A stretch of 64,000 nt of DNA from Cellulomonas avistercoris. GTDB lineage: Bacteria > Actinomycetota > Actinomycetes > Actinomycetales > Cellulomonadaceae. Below the pieces are notes generated by a model that ran no database searches, had not been told where the DNA came from, and was given only the letters and a program-made list of their open reading frames with translations. Below, piece after piece: positions 1 to 10,184 of this stretch (the stretch's first letter is position 1; each line of letters starts with the position of its first letter). The position numbers and the translations under genes were made by a program. Location: the NCBI RefSeq assembly GCF_014836445.1, contig NZ_JACSQV010000005.1, positions 68,796 through 132,795 on the forward strand, read 5' to 3'.

Positions 1-339
1 CCACAGGCCGAGGAAGGTCGACTCGACGAAGAAGGCCGCGAGCGCCTCCATCGCCAGGGGGGCGCCGAACACGTCGCCGACGAACCGCGAGTACTCGGAC
101 CAGTTCATGCCGAACTGGAACTCCTGCACGATGCCGGTCGCCACGCCGATCGCGAAGTTGATGAGCAGGAGCTTGCCGAAGAACTTGGTGAGCCGCAGCC
201 ACCGCTCGTTGCCGGTGCGGACCCAGGCGGTCTGCATGATCGCGACCAGGGGCGACAGGCCGATCGTCAGGGGGACGAAGATGAAGTGGTAGACGGTCGT
301 GATGCCGAACTGCCAGCGGGCCAGGTCGAGGGCGTCCAC
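1..339 (-). CDS. cydA: Cytochrome bd-type quinol oxidase subunit I (N-terminal part, cut by window edge)
   Basis: This is the first 113 residues of the haem-carrying subunit of cytochrome bd oxidase, a membrane terminal oxidase that reduces oxygen with electrons from quinol. The N-terminus begins [14 protein letters not shown], as in the family. The TVYHF segment (His18) corresponds to the haem b595 ligand, and [15 protein letters not shown] carries the two conserved glutamates of the proton/haem region. The GTG start is preceded by a GGAG at about five bases. The gene runs off the left end of the window, so cydB and cydDC, which usually follow, cannot be checked. It is divergent from rne. 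Identification is confident; only length and completeness are unknown. Confidence 0.95.
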   Translation of the reverse strand, partial: MDALDLARWQFGITTVYHFIFVPLTIGLSPLVAIMQTAWVRTGNERWLRLTKFFGKLLLINFAIGVATGIVQEFQFGMNWSEYSRFVGDVFGAPLAMEALAAFFVESTFLGLW

Positions 340-805
340 GGGGTCTCCGGGCGGGTGCGAGGGGCGGGTCGTGCTTGCCGGACGGGCGGCGTCCGGAGGC
401 GCGACGGGGGCGCGCGCGTACCGGTACCGCCACTTCGAAGGTAGGCCTGGTGGCCGCCGCGCGCCGGGACGAAGGTCCCGCGTGCTGACGACACGTCGTG
501 ATCTCACCCGCGGACGAACGGCGGAGCCGGGGTCCTGTGCGATACTCGTCACTGGTCCTGGCGCCCACACCGTCGGGACCGACGAGCTCGCCGCAGCAGT
601 GACCGTGCAGGCCAGCCGCCGCCCCGCCCTCGGCGGGCTCCAGCCCGGAGCCCCGAGACGGCCTGGCAGGCGATGGCGCCGGACGGGCGGCAGCCGGACC
701 GACGACTTCCGTCGCCGCACCGGGTCCACCGGCCGCGAGCGACGACCGACCGCCCGGGGGCGCACGTCGTGTGGGCGGGGCCCCCGGTGCTCAGGAGTAC
801 GCGCT
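340..805. other. Divergent intergenic region between cydA and rne
   Basis: These 466 bases hold no convincing gene. A leftward TACCTT (438-443) could be a -10 box for cydA. A rightward GATACT (541-546) could be a -10 for rne, which would give rne an untranslated leader of roughly 250 bases. Neither has a clear -35 partner. A short palindrome ACGACACGTCGT (488-499) is visible, but it does not match the TGTGA-N6-TCACA type site of the redox regulator Rex that often controls cydA. Promoter positions are tentative. Confidence 0.35.
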
Positions 806-3800
806 TTGTCTCCCGTGAACAGCCCCGAGAACACCGACGCCGTCGACGCAGGCGATGCGGCCCCGAAGAAGCGGCGCCGCCGTGTCGTCCGGGACGTCGT
901 GACGCCCGGCACCCCGGCACCCGCCGAGGCGCAGGCCGACGTGGCACCCGCCGCGCCGCCCGTCGAGACCGCCCCGGTCGCGGCCGAGCCGCAGGCTCCC
1001 GCTCCGGCGGAGGCGCCCGAGCCCGCAGCGGCGCCGGCGGCGACGACCCGCGCCCGGCGCTCGCGCCGTGTGACGCGCACCGTCGTGCTCGACGACGTCG
1101 CCGCCCCGACGGTGCAGGACGCGCCGGTCGCGGACGCGCCCGTCGTGGAGGAGGTCCCGGACGCGCCGGTCGAGGTGGACGAGCCGCAGGACGACGAGGC
1201 GACGGCGGACGTCGCCGCGGGCGACGAGCCCGCCGCGGTCGAGGAGCCGGCACCCGTCGACGAGCCCGAGGCCGTCGACGTCGCCGCGGAGAACACCGAC
1301 GAGAAGGCGCCGCGCCGACGCCGTTCCGGTCGCCGAGGTGGTCGCACGGGCCGGTCCGCGCAGGACGCGGGCACCGACGAGGCCGCGGGCGACGTCGCCC
1401 CGGCCCCCGTCGAGGAGCCGACGGACGCACCGCGCACGGACGCGCCGCTGGACGTGCTCGCCGAGCTGGGCCCGGTCCGCACGGAGGAGCCGGAGTCGCG
1501 CGCACGACTCGCGACGACCGCGCTGCTGTTCCAGGCGCCCGAGCCCACGTCGCGGCCGCGCCGCCGGCGTGCGCAGTCCTCGGCGGGTTCGCCGCAGGAG
1601 ATCTCGGAGTCGGCGCGCGCCGAGGCCGAGGAGCAGCTCGCGGTCGACGACGCCGCGGCGGACGAGAGCGTCCGCACGGTCGTCGAGGACGCCCCCGACG
1701 AGAGCGCCGGCCGGACGCGACGGCGTCGCGGCGGTCGCGGGCGCAAGGCCTCCGCCGACGTCGAGGACGCGCAGCCCGCCGACGACGGCGACACCGACGA
1801 GCTCGAGCCGCCTGCCGCCGAGACCCCCGCCGGGGCCGACGAGGGCGAGGGCGACGACGACGCACGCGACGACGACCGTGAGGACGACGGGGCCGACGAC
1901 GACGCGTCGTTGCCGCGCCGCCGCAGGCGTCGCGGCGGTCGGGGCCGCCGCGGGCGCGCCGACGCGCCCGGCAGCGACGAGAGCACCGACGAGCAGACGA
2001 CCGAGGACGAGCCGGAAGCGCCCGCCGAGGCCGAGACGTCCGAGGACGCGGGCGACGACGACGGCAGCGGGTCGAGCCGCCGCCGTCGGCGCCGTCGCCG
2101 CGGGGCCCGCGGCGAGGTGGCCGAGGAGCCGCGTCGGCGCACGAGCAGCGACGAGGTCACGGCCCTGCGCGGGTCGACGCGTCTCGAGGCGAAGCGCCAG
2201 CGGCGCCGCGAGGGGCGCGACGCCGGCCGTCGCCGTCAGGTCATCACCGAGGCGGAGTTCCTCGCCCGTCGCGAGGCCGTCGAGCGGACCATGGTCGTGC
2301 GCGAGCTCGACGCGCGCACCCAGATCGCGGTCCTCGAGGACGGGGTGCTCGTGGAGCACTACGTCTCGAACCAGGCGCAGGCGTCGATGGTCGGCAACGT
2401 GTACCTCGGTCGCGTGCAGAACGTGCTGCCGAGCATGGAGGCGGCGTTCGTCGACGTGGGCAAGGGCCGCAACGCGGTCCTGTACGCGGGTGAGGTGAAC
2501 TGGGACGCCGCCGGGCTCGAGGGCGGCCAGCCGCGCCGCATCGAGCAGGCCCTGAAGTCCGGCGACGCGGTGCTGGTCCAGGTGACCAAGGACCCCATCG
2601 GCCACAAGGGCGCTCGACTGACCAGCCAGATCACGCTCGCGGGCCGGTACCTGGTGTACGTGCCCGGCGGCGGGATGACCGGCATCAGCCGCAAGCTGCC
2701 CGACACCGAGCGCTCGCGCCTCAAGAAGATCCTGCGCGACCTCGTGCCCGACTCGGCCGGCGTCATCGTGCGCACGGCCGCCGAGGGGGCGAGCGAGGAC
2801 GAGCTGCGCGCCGACGTCGCTCGTCTGCAGGGCCAGTGGGAGGCGATCGAGAAGAAGCGCAAGACCGCCAACGCCCCCGCGCTGCTGCAGGGTGAGCCCG
2901 ACATGGCGATCCGCGTCGTGCGCGACATCTTCAACGACGACTTCTCCTCGCTCGTCGTGCAGGGCGACGACGCCTGGTCGACCATCTCGACGTACGTCGG
3001 CGAGCTGGCCCCCGACCTGGCCGCGCGGACCGAGAAGTGGACCGGCACGCAGGACGTCTTCACGGTGCACCGCGTCGACGAGCAGCTCGCCAAGGGGATG
3101 GACCGCAAGGTCTGGCTGCCCTCGGGCGGTTCGCTCGTCATCGACCGGACCGAGGCGATGACCGTCGTCGACGTCAACACCGGCAAGTTCACCGGTGCGG
3201 GCGGCACGCTGGAGGAGACGGTCACGCGGAACAACCTCGAGGCCGCCGAGGAGATCGTGCGCCAGCTCCGCCTGCGCGACATCGGCGGCATCATCGTCAT
3301 CGACTTCATCGACATGGTGCTGGAGTCGAACCGCGACCTGGTGCTGCGTCGGCTCGTCGAGTGCCTGGGGCGCGACCGCACCAAGCACCAGGTGGCCGAG
3401 GTGACGTCGCTCGGGCTGGTGCAGATGACGCGCAAGCGCGTCGGCCAGGGGCTGGTCGAGGCGTTCAGCGAGACGTGCGAGCACTGCCACGGACGTGGGT
3501 TCATCGTCCACACCGACCCCGTCGGCAAGGGCGGTCGTCCTGAGGTGCACGGGCAGCCGACCCCGGAGCCGGGGGAGTCCAAGCGGGCGCGCCGCAAGCG
3601 CGGCTCGGCCGAGCCGGCCGCGTCGGCACCGCACCCGGCCCTGCCGGTGCTCCCCGAGGCGCGGGAGGCCGTCAAGGCGACGCTCGCCACGATCGCCGCG
3701 GCCGCGGCCCACGCGCACGAGCACGAGGCCGCGCCGGGCGACACCGCGGCGCCTGCGGCAGCACCTGCGCAGGAGGCACCTGCGGCACCTGCTGACGCCC

Positions 3801-4117
3801 CCGAGGTCGCGTCGCCCGTCGACGTCGCACCGGTCGAGGCGGAGCCGGCCGAGGCGCCCGTGGAGGCGCCCCGCGCCCCGCGCCGCGCACGATCAGGTGG
3901 TGCGCGCAAGCTCGGGACGCTCGACGTCATGGCCGAGCTGAGCACGGCGGGCGTCGAGCCCGCCGCGGCGGGAGCCGTCCCGACGGCCGCCGTCGAGACG
4001 GACGCGCCGCTCGAGCTGCACGCGGTCGCGCCCGAGGTCTTCGAGGACGCCGACGGCGAGCCCGATGCCGTGGTGGACCCGGGGACGGAGGGGGCGCCGG
4101 CGCCCGACGAGGGGTGA
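806..4117 (+). CDS. rne: Ribonuclease E/G family endoribonuclease with long disordered flanks
   Basis: RNase E/G cuts single-stranded RNA 5'-end-dependently in rRNA processing and mRNA decay. The catalytic core spans about residues 495-905: an S1 RNA-binding domain ([19 protein letters not shown]), the Mg-binding aspartates in VVDVNTGKF and IVIDFIDM, and the zinc-link CEHCHGRG near residue 891. About 480 residues before it and 200 after it are low-complexity, alternating acidic/Ala/Pro stretches with Arg-rich patches such as [12 protein letters not shown], the usual actinobacterial arrangement for RNA and partner binding. I chose TTG at 806 because AGGAG (793-797) lies eight bases upstream; GTG at 815 is the alternative. 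It lies directly before rplU-rpmA-obgE, a conserved order. Confidence 0.93.
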   Translation: MSPVNSPENTDAVDAGDAAPKKRRRRVVRDVVTPGTPAPAEAQADVAPAAPPVETAPVAAEPQAPAPAEAPEPAAAPAATTRARRSRRVTRTVVLDDVAAPTVQDAPVADAPVVEEVPDAPVEVDEPQDDEATADVAAGDEPAAVEEPAPVDEPEAVDVAAENTDEKAPRRRRSGRRGGRTGRSAQDAGTDEAAGDVAPAPVEEPTDAPRTDAPLDVLAELGPVRTEEPESRARLATTALLFQAPEPTSRPRRRRAQSSAGSPQEISESARAEAEEQLAVDDAAADESVRTVVEDAPDESAGRTRRRRGGRGRKASADVEDAQPADDGDTDELEPPAAETPAGADEGEGDDDARDDDREDDGADDDASLPRRRRRRGGRGRRGRADAPGSDESTDEQTTEDEPEAPAEAETSEDAGDDDGSGSSRRRRRRRRGARGEVAEEPRRRTSSDEVTALRGSTRLEAKRQRRREGRDAGRRRQVITEAEFLARREAVERTMVVRELDARTQIAVLEDGVLVEHYVSNQAQASMVGNVYLGRVQNVLPSMEAAFVDVGKGRNAVLYAGEVNWDAAGLEGGQPRRIEQALKSGDAVLVQVTKDPIGHKGARLTSQITLAGRYLVYVPGGGMTGISRKLPDTERSRLKKILRDLVPDSAGVIVRTAAEGASEDELRADVARLQGQWEAIEKKRKTANAPALLQGEPDMAIRVVRDIFNDDFSSLVVQGDDAWSTISTYVGELAPDLAARTEKWTGTQDVFTVHRVDEQLAKGMDRKVWLPSGGSLVIDRTEAMTVVDVNTGKFTGAGGTLEETVTRNNLEAAEEIVRQLRLRDIGGIIVIDFIDMVLESNRDLVLRRLVECLGRDRTKHQVAEVTSLGLVQMTRKRVGQGLVEAFSETCEHCHGRGFIVHTDPVGKGGRPEVHGQPTPEPGESKRARRKRGSAEPAASAPHPALPVLPEAREAVKATLATIAAAAAHAHEHEAAPGDTAAPAAAPAQEAPAAPADAPEVASPVDVAPVEAEPAEAPVEAPRAPRRARSGGARKLGTLDVMAELSTAGVEPAAAGAVPTAAVETDAPLELHAVAPEVFEDADGEPDAVVDPGTEGAPAPDEG

Positions 4118-4163
4118 CGGCACGCGCGACGCCCCGCCGAGAGGTGCGGTCCGCCCCGCTCGT

Positions 4164-4192
4164 TTGACCGGGCGCAAGCGGGTCCGTACCCT
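4164..4192 (+). promoter_or_regulatory. Sigma-A-type promoter for rplU-rpmA
   Basis: TTGACC (4164-4169) and TACCCT (4187-4192) are separated by exactly 17 bases, the best -35/-10 pair in the window. Transcription would start near 4200 and leave a leader of about 215 bases before rplU. No known L21 leader structure was recognised in it. Confidence 0.7.
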
Positions 4193-4364
4193 AGAACGTC
4201 GGTGCGTCGCGCGCGTACCGGGAGCGGTGTGTGCCGGATTCCTCGAGGAGACTCGGGCCGGTCACGGCGCAGGTCCCGGTGCAGGCGCCGCGGATGGCAT
4301 CGCCGACGCGAACCCCCTGCCCCCGAGGTGGGGCGGTGCGCGGGTACCGGCGGGTCACGCGGCA

Positions 4365-4421
4365 CCGACGAGCAGGACGCACGAAGCACCGATGAGCAGG
4401 TCCGACGAGCAGAGATGAGCA
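4365..4421 (+). repeat. Short direct repeats in the rplU leader ending at its start codon
   Basis: The 11-mer CCGAYGAGCAG occurs at 4365-4375, 4389-4399 and 4402-4412. A fourth, partial copy (GATGAGCAG, from 4414) contains the rplU start codon itself. There is no classical Shine-Dalgarno sequence here, so the repeat occupies the place where ribosome binding should occur. Function unknown. Confidence 0.6.
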
Positions 4422-4735
4422 GCAACGTGGTGTACGCGATCGTGAAGGCTGGCGGCCGCCAGGAGAAGGTCGCCGTCGGCGACGTCGTCGTCGTCGACCG
4501 CCTCGCCGCCGGGGCGGGGTCGTCGGTCCAGCTGCCGGCGCTCCTGCTCGTCGACGGTGAGAAGGTCACCACCGACGCCGCGGCACTGGCCAAGGTGACG
4601 GTGACGGCGGAGGTCGTGCGGGACGAGAAGGGTCCCAAGATCGACATCCTCAAGTACAAGAACAAGACCGGCTACCGCAAGCGCCAGGGTCACCGCCAGA
4701 AGCTGACGCGCCTGAAGGTCACCGGCATCCAGTGA
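4415..4735 (+). CDS. rplU: 50S ribosomal protein L21
   Basis: L21 (106 residues) binds 23S rRNA in the large subunit. The sequence has the family hallmarks: [15 protein letters not shown] at the N-terminus, [20 protein letters not shown] in the RNA-binding C-terminal part, and the usual ending [10 protein letters not shown]. The ATG at 4415 gives a normal length; GTG codons at 4427 and 4430 are alternative starts that would match the commonest family N-terminus (MVYAIVK). It is followed by rpmA after 58 bases, and the two are transcribed together from the promoter at 4164. Confidence 0.97.
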   Translation: MSSNVVYAIVKAGGRQEKVAVGDVVVVDRLAAGAGSSVQLPALLLVDGEKVTTDAAALAKVTVTAEVVRDEKGPKIDILKYKNKTGYRKRQGHRQKLTRLKVTGIQ

Positions 4736-4793
4736 TCCCCGGCCGCTCACGCGGCCGTCCCCCCTTTCGCAGCATCCGGAGAGCAGGTCAGTC

Positions 4794-5048
4794 ATGGCAC
4801 ACAAGAAGGGCGCGAGCTCCTCGCGCAACGGTCGCGACTCGAACGCCCAGCGCCTCGGCGTCAAGCGCTTCGGTGGTCAGGTCGTCAAGGCCGGCGAGAT
4901 CATCGTCCGCCAGCGCGGCACGCACTTCCACCCGGGCGACAACGTCGGCCGCGGTGGCGACGACACGCTGTTCGCGCTGACCGCCGGTTCGGTGGCGTTC
5001 GGCACGCGTCGTGGCCGCAAGGTCATCGACATCGTCGCGTCCGTCTGA
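4794..5048 (+). CDS. rpmA: 50S ribosomal protein L27
   Basis: L27 (84 residues) reaches the peptidyl-transferase centre of the ribosome with its N-terminal tail. The protein begins [20 protein letters not shown] and contains the expected [20 protein letters not shown] core. There is no Firmicute-style cleavable N-terminal extension. A GGAGAGCAGG lies upstream of the ATG. A strong hairpin terminator follows 31 bases after the stop, so the rplU-rpmA unit probably ends here. Confidence 0.98.
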   Translation: MAHKKGASSSRNGRDSNAQRLGVKRFGGQVVKAGEIIVRQRGTHFHPGDNVGRGGDDTLFALTAGSVAFGTRRGRKVIDIVASV

Positions 5049-5079
5049 GGTCGCGACACAATCCCAGCTTCACGGTCGA

Positions 5080-5104
5080 GGGGCGCACCGGTGCGGTGCG
5101 CCCC
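5080..5104 (+). terminator. Hairpin terminator after rpmA
   Basis: GGGGCGCACC, loop GGTGC, GGTGCGCCCC: a perfect 10-bp GC stem followed by TTCGTCGTG rather than a true U-run, as is common in high-GC actinobacteria. Confidence 0.8.
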
Positions 5105-5155
5105 TTCGTCGTGTGACGATCACCATCTGCATGAGAAGACGAAGGAGGTCCAGCC

Positions 5156-6673
5156 GTGGCGACGTTCGTCGACCGTGTCGTGCTGCACGCGACCGGCGGT
5201 GACGGTGGGCACGGTTGTGCGTCCATCCACCGCGAGAAGTTCAAGCCGCTCGCCGGACCCGACGGCGGGAACGGCGGCAACGGCGGCTCCGTGATCGTCG
5301 AGGTCGACCCGCAGGTCACGACGCTGCTGCCGTTCCACCACCTGCCGCACCGGCGCGCCGCGTCGGGGACCCAGGGCATGGGCGACCACCGCAGCGGCTC
5401 GACCGCCGAGGACCTCGTGCTCGGCGTCCCGGACGGCACGGTCGTCAAGGCGCCCGACGGCACGGTCCTGGCCGACCTCGTCGGTGCCGGTTCGCGGTAC
5501 GTCGTCGCGGCCGGTGGTCGGGGAGGGCTCGGCAACGCCGCGCTCGCGTCCCCGCGCCGCAAGGCCCCGGGGTTCGCCCTGCTGGGGGAGCCGGGGGAGA
5601 CGGCCGAGGTCGTCCTCGAGCTCAAGACCATCGCCGACGTCGCCCTCGTCGGCTTCCCGTCCGCAGGCAAGTCGAGCCTCGTCGCCGCGATCTCCGCTGC
5701 GCGTCCCAAGATCGCCGACTACCCGTTCACGACCCTCGTGCCGAACCTCGGGGTCGTCCAGGCCGGCGACTTCCGCTACACGGTGGCCGACGTGCCGGGG
5801 CTCATCCCCGGGGCGTCGCAGGGCAAGGGTCTGGGTCTGGAGTTCCTGCGGCACATCGAGCGGTGCGCGGTCGTCGTCCACGTGCTCGACTGCGCGACGC
5901 TCGAGTCCGGACGCGACCCGGTCTCCGACCTCGACGTGATCGAGGCGGAGCTCGCCGCCTACTCCGAGGACCTCGAGGTCGCGGCGGGCGGTGTGCCGCT
6001 CGTCGAGCGCCCCCGCGTGGTCGTGCTCAACAAGATCGACGTGCCCGAGGCGCGCGAGCTGGCCGACCTGGTCCGCGCCGAGCTCGAGGGCCGCGGTCTG
6101 CCCGTGTTCGAGATCTCGGCAGCCAGCCACGAGGGCCTGCGCGCGCTGACGTTCGCGCTCGCCGAGCGGGTCGCGGCCGCGCGCCGGGCGGCCCCGGCCG
6201 CCGAGGCGACGCGTGTCGTGCTGCGCCCCCGCGCCGTCGACGACTCCGGCTTCACGGTGAAGCGCCGCGAGGGCGGCGGTCAGGTGTGGTTCGCGATCCG
6301 CGGCGAGAAGCCCGAGCGGTGGGTGCGTCAGACGGACTTCGCGAACGACGAGGCCGTCGGCTACCTCGCGGACCGGCTCGCGCGTGCGGGTGTCGAGGAC
6401 GCGCTCTACAAGGCCGGTGCGGTCGCGGGCGACGAGGTGCGCATCGGGCCCGACGAGAACTCCGTCGTGTTCGACTGGGAGCCCACGCTCCTGACGGGCT
6501 CGGAGCTGCTCGGCGGGCCGCGCGGCAGCGACGTGCGCCTCGAGGACCGGTCCCGGCCCACACGTGGGCAGAAGCGCCGCGAGTACACCGAGCGCATGGA
6601 CGCCAAGGCTGCGGCCCGCGCGGAGATGTGGACGGAGCGCGAGCAGGGCGTCTGGACCGACCCGGACGTGTGA
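5156..6673 (+). CDS. obgE: GTPase Obg
   Basis: Obg is an essential GTPase that acts in 50S subunit assembly and stress signalling. The 505 residues show the glycine-rich Obg fold ([17 protein letters not shown]), the G domain from about residue 160 with P-loop GFPSAGKSS, switch [14 protein letters not shown] and NKID, and a C-terminal OCT domain near residues 360-440, followed by a charged tail. The GTG start is set by the strong AAGGAGG (5142-5148) seven bases upstream. It sits in its standard place after rplU-rpmA and before proB but has its own translation signal behind the rpmA terminator. Confidence 0.98.
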   Translation: MATFVDRVVLHATGGDGGHGCASIHREKFKPLAGPDGGNGGNGGSVIVEVDPQVTTLLPFHHLPHRRAASGTQGMGDHRSGSTAEDLVLGVPDGTVVKAPDGTVLADLVGAGSRYVVAAGGRGGLGNAALASPRRKAPGFALLGEPGETAEVVLELKTIADVALVGFPSAGKSSLVAAISAARPKIADYPFTTLVPNLGVVQAGDFRYTVADVPGLIPGASQGKGLGLEFLRHIERCAVVVHVLDCATLESGRDPVSDLDVIEAELAAYSEDLEVAAGGVPLVERPRVVVLNKIDVPEARELADLVRAELEGRGLPVFEISAASHEGLRALTFALAERVAAARRAAPAAEATRVVLRPRAVDDSGFTVKRREGGGQVWFAIRGEKPERWVRQTDFANDEAVGYLADRLARAGVEDALYKAGAVAGDEVRIGPDENSVVFDWEPTLLTGSELLGGPRGSDVRLEDRSRPTRGQKRREYTERMDAKAAARAEMWTEREQGVWTDPDV

Positions 6674-6746
6674 GCACCCCTCCCGGACGCGTACGGCGCG
6701 TCCGGGAGGCGGTCGCTGCACGGCGGTGCCCGCGCGGCGAGGCATC

Positions 6747-7895
6747 ATGGGTGCCGTGAGTGCCGCCGCCCTGTCGGGACGTGACCAGCTGCCCGGAGCG
6801 GGCCGGATCGTCGTCAAGGTCGGCTCCTCGTCGCTGACGAGCGCGGACGGGCACCTCGACCCGCAGCGGCTCGCCGCCGTGGTGGACCTGCTCGCGGCGC
6901 GGCGTGCCGCCGGCACGCAGGTCGTGCTGGTGTCGTCCGGCGCCATCGCGGCGGGCATCGGCCCGCTGGGCCTGGCCGCACGGCCGCGCGACCTCGCGAC
7001 GCAGCAGGCCGCCGCCTCGGTCGGCCAGGGGCTTCTCGTGGCGCACTACACGCGCGCGTTCGCGGCCCACGGGCTGACGGTCGCGCAGGTGCTGCTGACC
7101 GCCGAGGACACCTGGCGACGCGGTCAGTACCGCAACGCGCACCGGGCGCTGACGCGGCTGCTCGACCTGGGCGTCGTGCCCATCATCAACGAGAACGACG
7201 CGGTCGCCACCGACGAGATCCGGTTCGGCGACAACGACCGCCTCGCGGCGCTCGTGTCCCACCTGGTGCACGCGGACGCGCTGGCCCTCCTCACGGACGT
7301 CGACGCGCTGTACACGGGACCGCCGTCCCGCGCCGGCTCGCAGCGCATCGCGCAGGTGCGGGGCCTCAGCGAGATCGAGGGGATCGACGTCACGGCCCGC
7401 GGCAGCGCCGTCGGCACGGGCGGCATGCTGACCAAGCTCGAGTCGGTCGCGATCGCGACGCAGTCCGGCATCCCGGTGCTCCTGACGTCCGTCGCGCAGG
7501 GCGCCGCGGGGCTGACGGGGCAGGACGTGGGCACCTGGTTCGACGCGACGGGTCGCCGTCGCTCGATCCGCCTGCTGTGGCTCGCGCACGCCGCGCGCAC
7601 GCGGGGTCGGCTGGTCCTCGACGAGGGCGCCGTCCGTGCGGTCGTCGACCGCCGCACGTCGCTGCTGCCCGCCGGTGTCACCGGCGTCGAGGGGGAGTTC
7701 GAGGCCGGCGACCCGGTCGAGCTGGTCGACGCGGCGGGTGCCGTCGTCGCCCGGGGCCTGGTCGCCTACGACGCGCAGGAGGTGCCCCAGCTGCTGGGGC
7801 GCAGCACGGGCGAGCTGCGCGAGGCGCTCGGCGCCGGGTACGACCGTGAGCTCGTGCACCGCGACGACCTCGTGCTCGTCCGCCGGCGCGGCTGA
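6747..7895 (+). CDS. proB: Glutamate 5-kinase
   Basis: ProB phosphorylates glutamate to gamma-glutamyl phosphate, the first step of proline synthesis. The amino-acid kinase domain starts at RIVVKVGSSSLT and carries VLVSSGAIAAG, INENDAVATDEIRFGDND and VGTGGMLTKL. The last 80 or so residues form the RNA-binding-like PUA domain. ATG at 6747 has no ribosome-binding site. GTG at 6756 is an equally likely start, because CATCAT (6743-6748) sits seven bases before it in the leaderless layout seen elsewhere here. proA follows after 79 bases with its own -10 box. Confidence 0.97.
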   Translation: MGAVSAAALSGRDQLPGAGRIVVKVGSSSLTSADGHLDPQRLAAVVDLLAARRAAGTQVVLVSSGAIAAGIGPLGLAARPRDLATQQAAASVGQGLLVAHYTRAFAAHGLTVAQVLLTAEDTWRRGQYRNAHRALTRLLDLGVVPIINENDAVATDEIRFGDNDRLAALVSHLVHADALALLTDVDALYTGPPSRAGSQRIAQVRGLSEIEGIDVTARGSAVGTGGMLTKLESVAIATQSGIPVLLTSVAQGAAGLTGQDVGTWFDATGRRRSIRLLWLAHAARTRGRLVLDEGAVRAVVDRRTSLLPAGVTGVEGEFEAGDPVELVDAAGAVVARGLVAYDAQEVPQLLGRSTGELREALGAGYDRELVHRDDLVLVRRRG

Positions 7896-7962
7896 GCACG
7901 GTCACGCGGGGGACGAGCGGGACCGAGGTGCGGACAGCCGTGGTCCCGCGCCGGGGCGCGGC

Positions 7963-7968
7963 TAACCT
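7963..7968 (+). promoter_or_regulatory. Leaderless -10 box of proA
   Basis: TAACCT lies exactly six bases before the ATG of proA and there is no Shine-Dalgarno sequence, so the mRNA probably begins at the start codon. Confidence 0.65.
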
Positions 7969-7974
7969 GGCGCC

Positions 7975-9279
7975 ATGACCACGTCGCTGGAGCAGTCGAC
8001 GCCCGCCGTCCTGGACGACCCCGAGGTCGCCGTCCTCGCCGTCGCACGACGCGCGCGGGAGGCCTCGCGCGCGCTGGCCACGGCGACGCGTGCCACGAAG
8101 GACGCCGCGCTGCGTGCGCTGGCCGACGCGCTGGTCGCCGCCACCGACCGCGTGCTGGCCGCCAACGCGCAGGACCTGGAGCGTGGCCGAGCGAACGGCA
8201 TGTCGCCCGGGCTGCTCGACCGACTCGCGCTGACGCCCGAGCGGGTCGCGGCGATCGCGGACGCCCTGCGCGAGCTCGCGGCGCTGCCCGACCCCGTCGG
8301 TGAGGTGGTGCGCGGCTCGACGCTGCCCAACGGCCTGCGCCTGCGGCAGGTGCGCGTGCCGATGGGCGTGGTCGGCATGATCTACGAGGCGCGTCCCAAC
8401 GTCACGGTGGACGCCGCGGGCCTCGCGCTGAAGAGCGGCAACGCGGTGGTCCTGCGCGGCGGCTCGGCGGCCGCGAGCAGCAACGAGGTGGTCGTCGAGG
8501 TCCTCGCGGACGCGCTCGTCGCGCAGGGCCTGCCCGGCGACCTCGTCCAGTCGGTCGACGCCTGGGGGCGCCCGGGCGCCGTCGCCCTCATGCACGCCCG
8601 TGGCCTCGTCGACGTGCTGGTGCCGCGCGGCGGCGCCGACCTCATCGCGACCGTCGTGCGGGAGGCGACCGTCCCGGTCATCGAGACGGGCGTCGGCAAC
8701 TGCCACCTGTACGTCGACGCGAGCGCGGACCAGGCGGACGCCCTGGCGATCCTGCTCAACTCCAAGACGCAGCGCGTCGGGGTGTGCAACGCGCTCGAGA
8801 CGCTGCTGGTGCACCGTGACGCGGCCGACGCGTTCCTGCCGTCGGCGCTCGCCGCGCTGGGTGCGGCGGGCGTCACCGTGCACGGGGACGACGTGACCCT
8901 GCGCCACGCGCCGCGGGACGCGGCGACGGTCCCCGCGACGGACGTCGACTGGGCGACCGAGTACCTGTCGCTCGACCTCGCGGTGCGCGTGGTCGACGGC
9001 CTGGACGCCGCGATCGAGCACGTGCGTCGGTGGTCGACGGGCCACACCGAGGCGATCGTGACGCAGGACCTGCGCGCCGCCGAGCGGTTCGTGGCGGAGG
9101 TCGACGCTGCCGCCGTGATCGTCAACGCCTCGACCCGGTTCACGGACGGCGGGCAGTTCGGTCTGGGTGCGGAGATCGGCATCTCGACGCAGAAGCTGCA
9201 CGCTCGCGGCCCGATGGGCCTGGCCGAGCTCACCACGACCAAGTGGGTCGTGCACGGCGACGGGCACGTGCGCCCCTGA
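7975..9279 (+). CDS. proA: Gamma-glutamyl phosphate reductase
   Basis: ProA reduces gamma-glutamyl phosphate with NADPH to glutamate semialdehyde, the second step of proline synthesis. The 434 residues show the aldehyde-dehydrogenase-like fold. Visible motifs are [26 protein letters not shown] cofactor binding, [27 protein letters not shown] and the catalytic cysteine in [12 protein letters not shown] (Cys271). The C-terminus has [19 protein letters not shown]. It follows proB, but the -10 box at 7963 suggests separate initiation. Full length, no irregularity seen. Confidence 0.98.
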   Translation: MTTSLEQSTPAVLDDPEVAVLAVARRAREASRALATATRATKDAALRALADALVAATDRVLAANAQDLERGRANGMSPGLLDRLALTPERVAAIADALRELAALPDPVGEVVRGSTLPNGLRLRQVRVPMGVVGMIYEARPNVTVDAAGLALKSGNAVVLRGGSAAASSNEVVVEVLADALVAQGLPGDLVQSVDAWGRPGAVALMHARGLVDVLVPRGGADLIATVVREATVPVIETGVGNCHLYVDASADQADALAILLNSKTQRVGVCNALETLLVHRDAADAFLPSALAALGAAGVTVHGDDVTLRHAPRDAATVPATDVDWATEYLSLDLAVRVVDGLDAAIEHVRRWSTGHTEAIVTQDLRAAERFVAEVDAAAVIVNASTRFTDGGQFGLGAEIGISTQKLHARGPMGLAELTTTKWVVHGDGHVRP

Positions 9280-9408
9280 CGTGCACCGTCGTGGCGTGGT
9301 CCGGGGCCACCGGCGCCGCGTGCGACACTGGGTCGTTGCGGCTCCGGGAGGGAGTTCGGACGCCGCGACGGACACACAAGGACCGACGAGGACCAGCAGG
9401 AGGACCAC

Positions 9409-9564
9409 GTGCACGCCACCCTCATCGCCGCCGCAGAGACGGCCGCCGAGCACAACGAAGCGCTGCCGTTCGCGCCCGCCGTCTTCGGCGTCGGCGCGTT
9501 CGTGGGCCTGCTCGCGATGCTGCTGGTCACGTACGCGTTCCGCTCCGTCGGGTCGCGCCACTGA
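9409..9564 (+). CDS. Small single-pass membrane protein between proA and nadD
   Basis: This 51-residue protein begins [20 protein letters not shown] and has one hydrophobic segment ([19 protein letters not shown], about residues 27-45) followed by a basic tail, RSVGSRH. The GTG start has an excellent AGGAGG (9398-9403) five bases upstream, and nadD starts two bases after its stop, so it is a genuine and coupled gene. Similar tiny membrane proteins at this place are, to my knowledge, found in other actinobacteria, but no function is established. With the short N-terminal region outside, it could be a membrane-anchored adaptor; this is speculation. Confidence 0.8.
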   Translation: MHATLIAAAETAAEHNEALPFAPAVFGVGAFVGLLAMLLVTYAFRSVGSRH

Positions 9565-9566
9565 CG

Positions 9567-10184
9567 GTGCCGGCCACCGCGGAGGTCCCCACCCGCCCAC
9601 GCCTCGGTGTGATGGGCGGCACGTTCGACCCCGTGCACCACGGGCACCTGGTCGCGGCCAGCGAGGTCGCGGCCCGCTTCGACCTCGACGAGGTCGTCTT
9701 CGTCCCGACGGGCAACCCCACGTTCAAGCAGCACGTCGAGGTGTCGCCCGCCGAGCACCGGTACCTCATGACGGTGATCGCGACCGCGTCGAACCCGCGC
9801 TTCACCGTGAGCCGCGTCGACATCGACCGCGCGGGCCTGACCTACACGGTCGACACCCTCCGGGACCTCAAGACCGAGCGTCCGGACGCCGACCTCTTCT
9901 TCATCACCGGCGCCGACGCGATCGCGCAGATCCTCACGTGGAAGGATGCTGCCGAGCTGTTCGACACGGCGCGGTTCGTGGCGGTCACCCGCCCGGGCCA
10001 CGCGCTGTCGGTGGACGGCCTGCCCGCCGGGCGGGTCGACGTGCTGGAGGTCCCCGCCCTGGCGATCTCCTCGTCCGACGTCCGTGCGCGTGCCCGCGCA
10101 GGGGAGCCGGTGTGGTACCTCGTCCCGGACGGGGTTGTCCAGTACATCGCCAAGCACAGGTTGTATCGAGGTCGTCATGAGTGA
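9567..10184 (+). CDS. nadD: Nicotinate-nucleotide adenylyltransferase
   Basis: NadD transfers AMP from ATP to nicotinate mononucleotide in NAD synthesis. The 205 residues contain the nucleotidyltransferase signature [12 protein letters not shown] (the HxGH motif), [10 protein letters not shown], the acceptor region [11 protein letters not shown], and the ISSSDVRAR motif that replaces ISSTxxR. The GTG start lies two bases after the stop of the small membrane protein. The end overlaps the start of the next gene by eight bases, so translation is coupled along this operon. Confidence 0.97.
   Translation: MPATAEVPTRPRLGVMGGTFDPVHHGHLVAASEVAARFDLDEVVFVPTGNPTFKQHVEVSPAEHRYLMTVIATASNPRFTVSRVDIDRAGLTYTVDTLRDLKTERPDADLFFITGADAIAQILTWKDAAELFDTARFVAVTRPGHALSVDGLPAGRVDVLEVPALAISSSDVRARARAGEPVWYLVPDGVVQYIAKHRLYRGRHE

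Noticed and set aside
488..499. Palindrome ACGACACGTCGT upstream of cydA as a redox (Rex) site
   Set aside because: It lacks the TGTGA half-sites of Rex and lies far from a clear promoter.
791..3724. Very long open frames on the opposite strand and in other frames across rne
   Set aside because: High GC leaves few stop codons; the predicted chains are Arg/Gly-rich with no domain, while rne explains the region.
4193..4414. rplU leader as a known L21 leader or riboswitch
   Set aside because: No recognisable conserved secondary structure; only the short repeats are notable.
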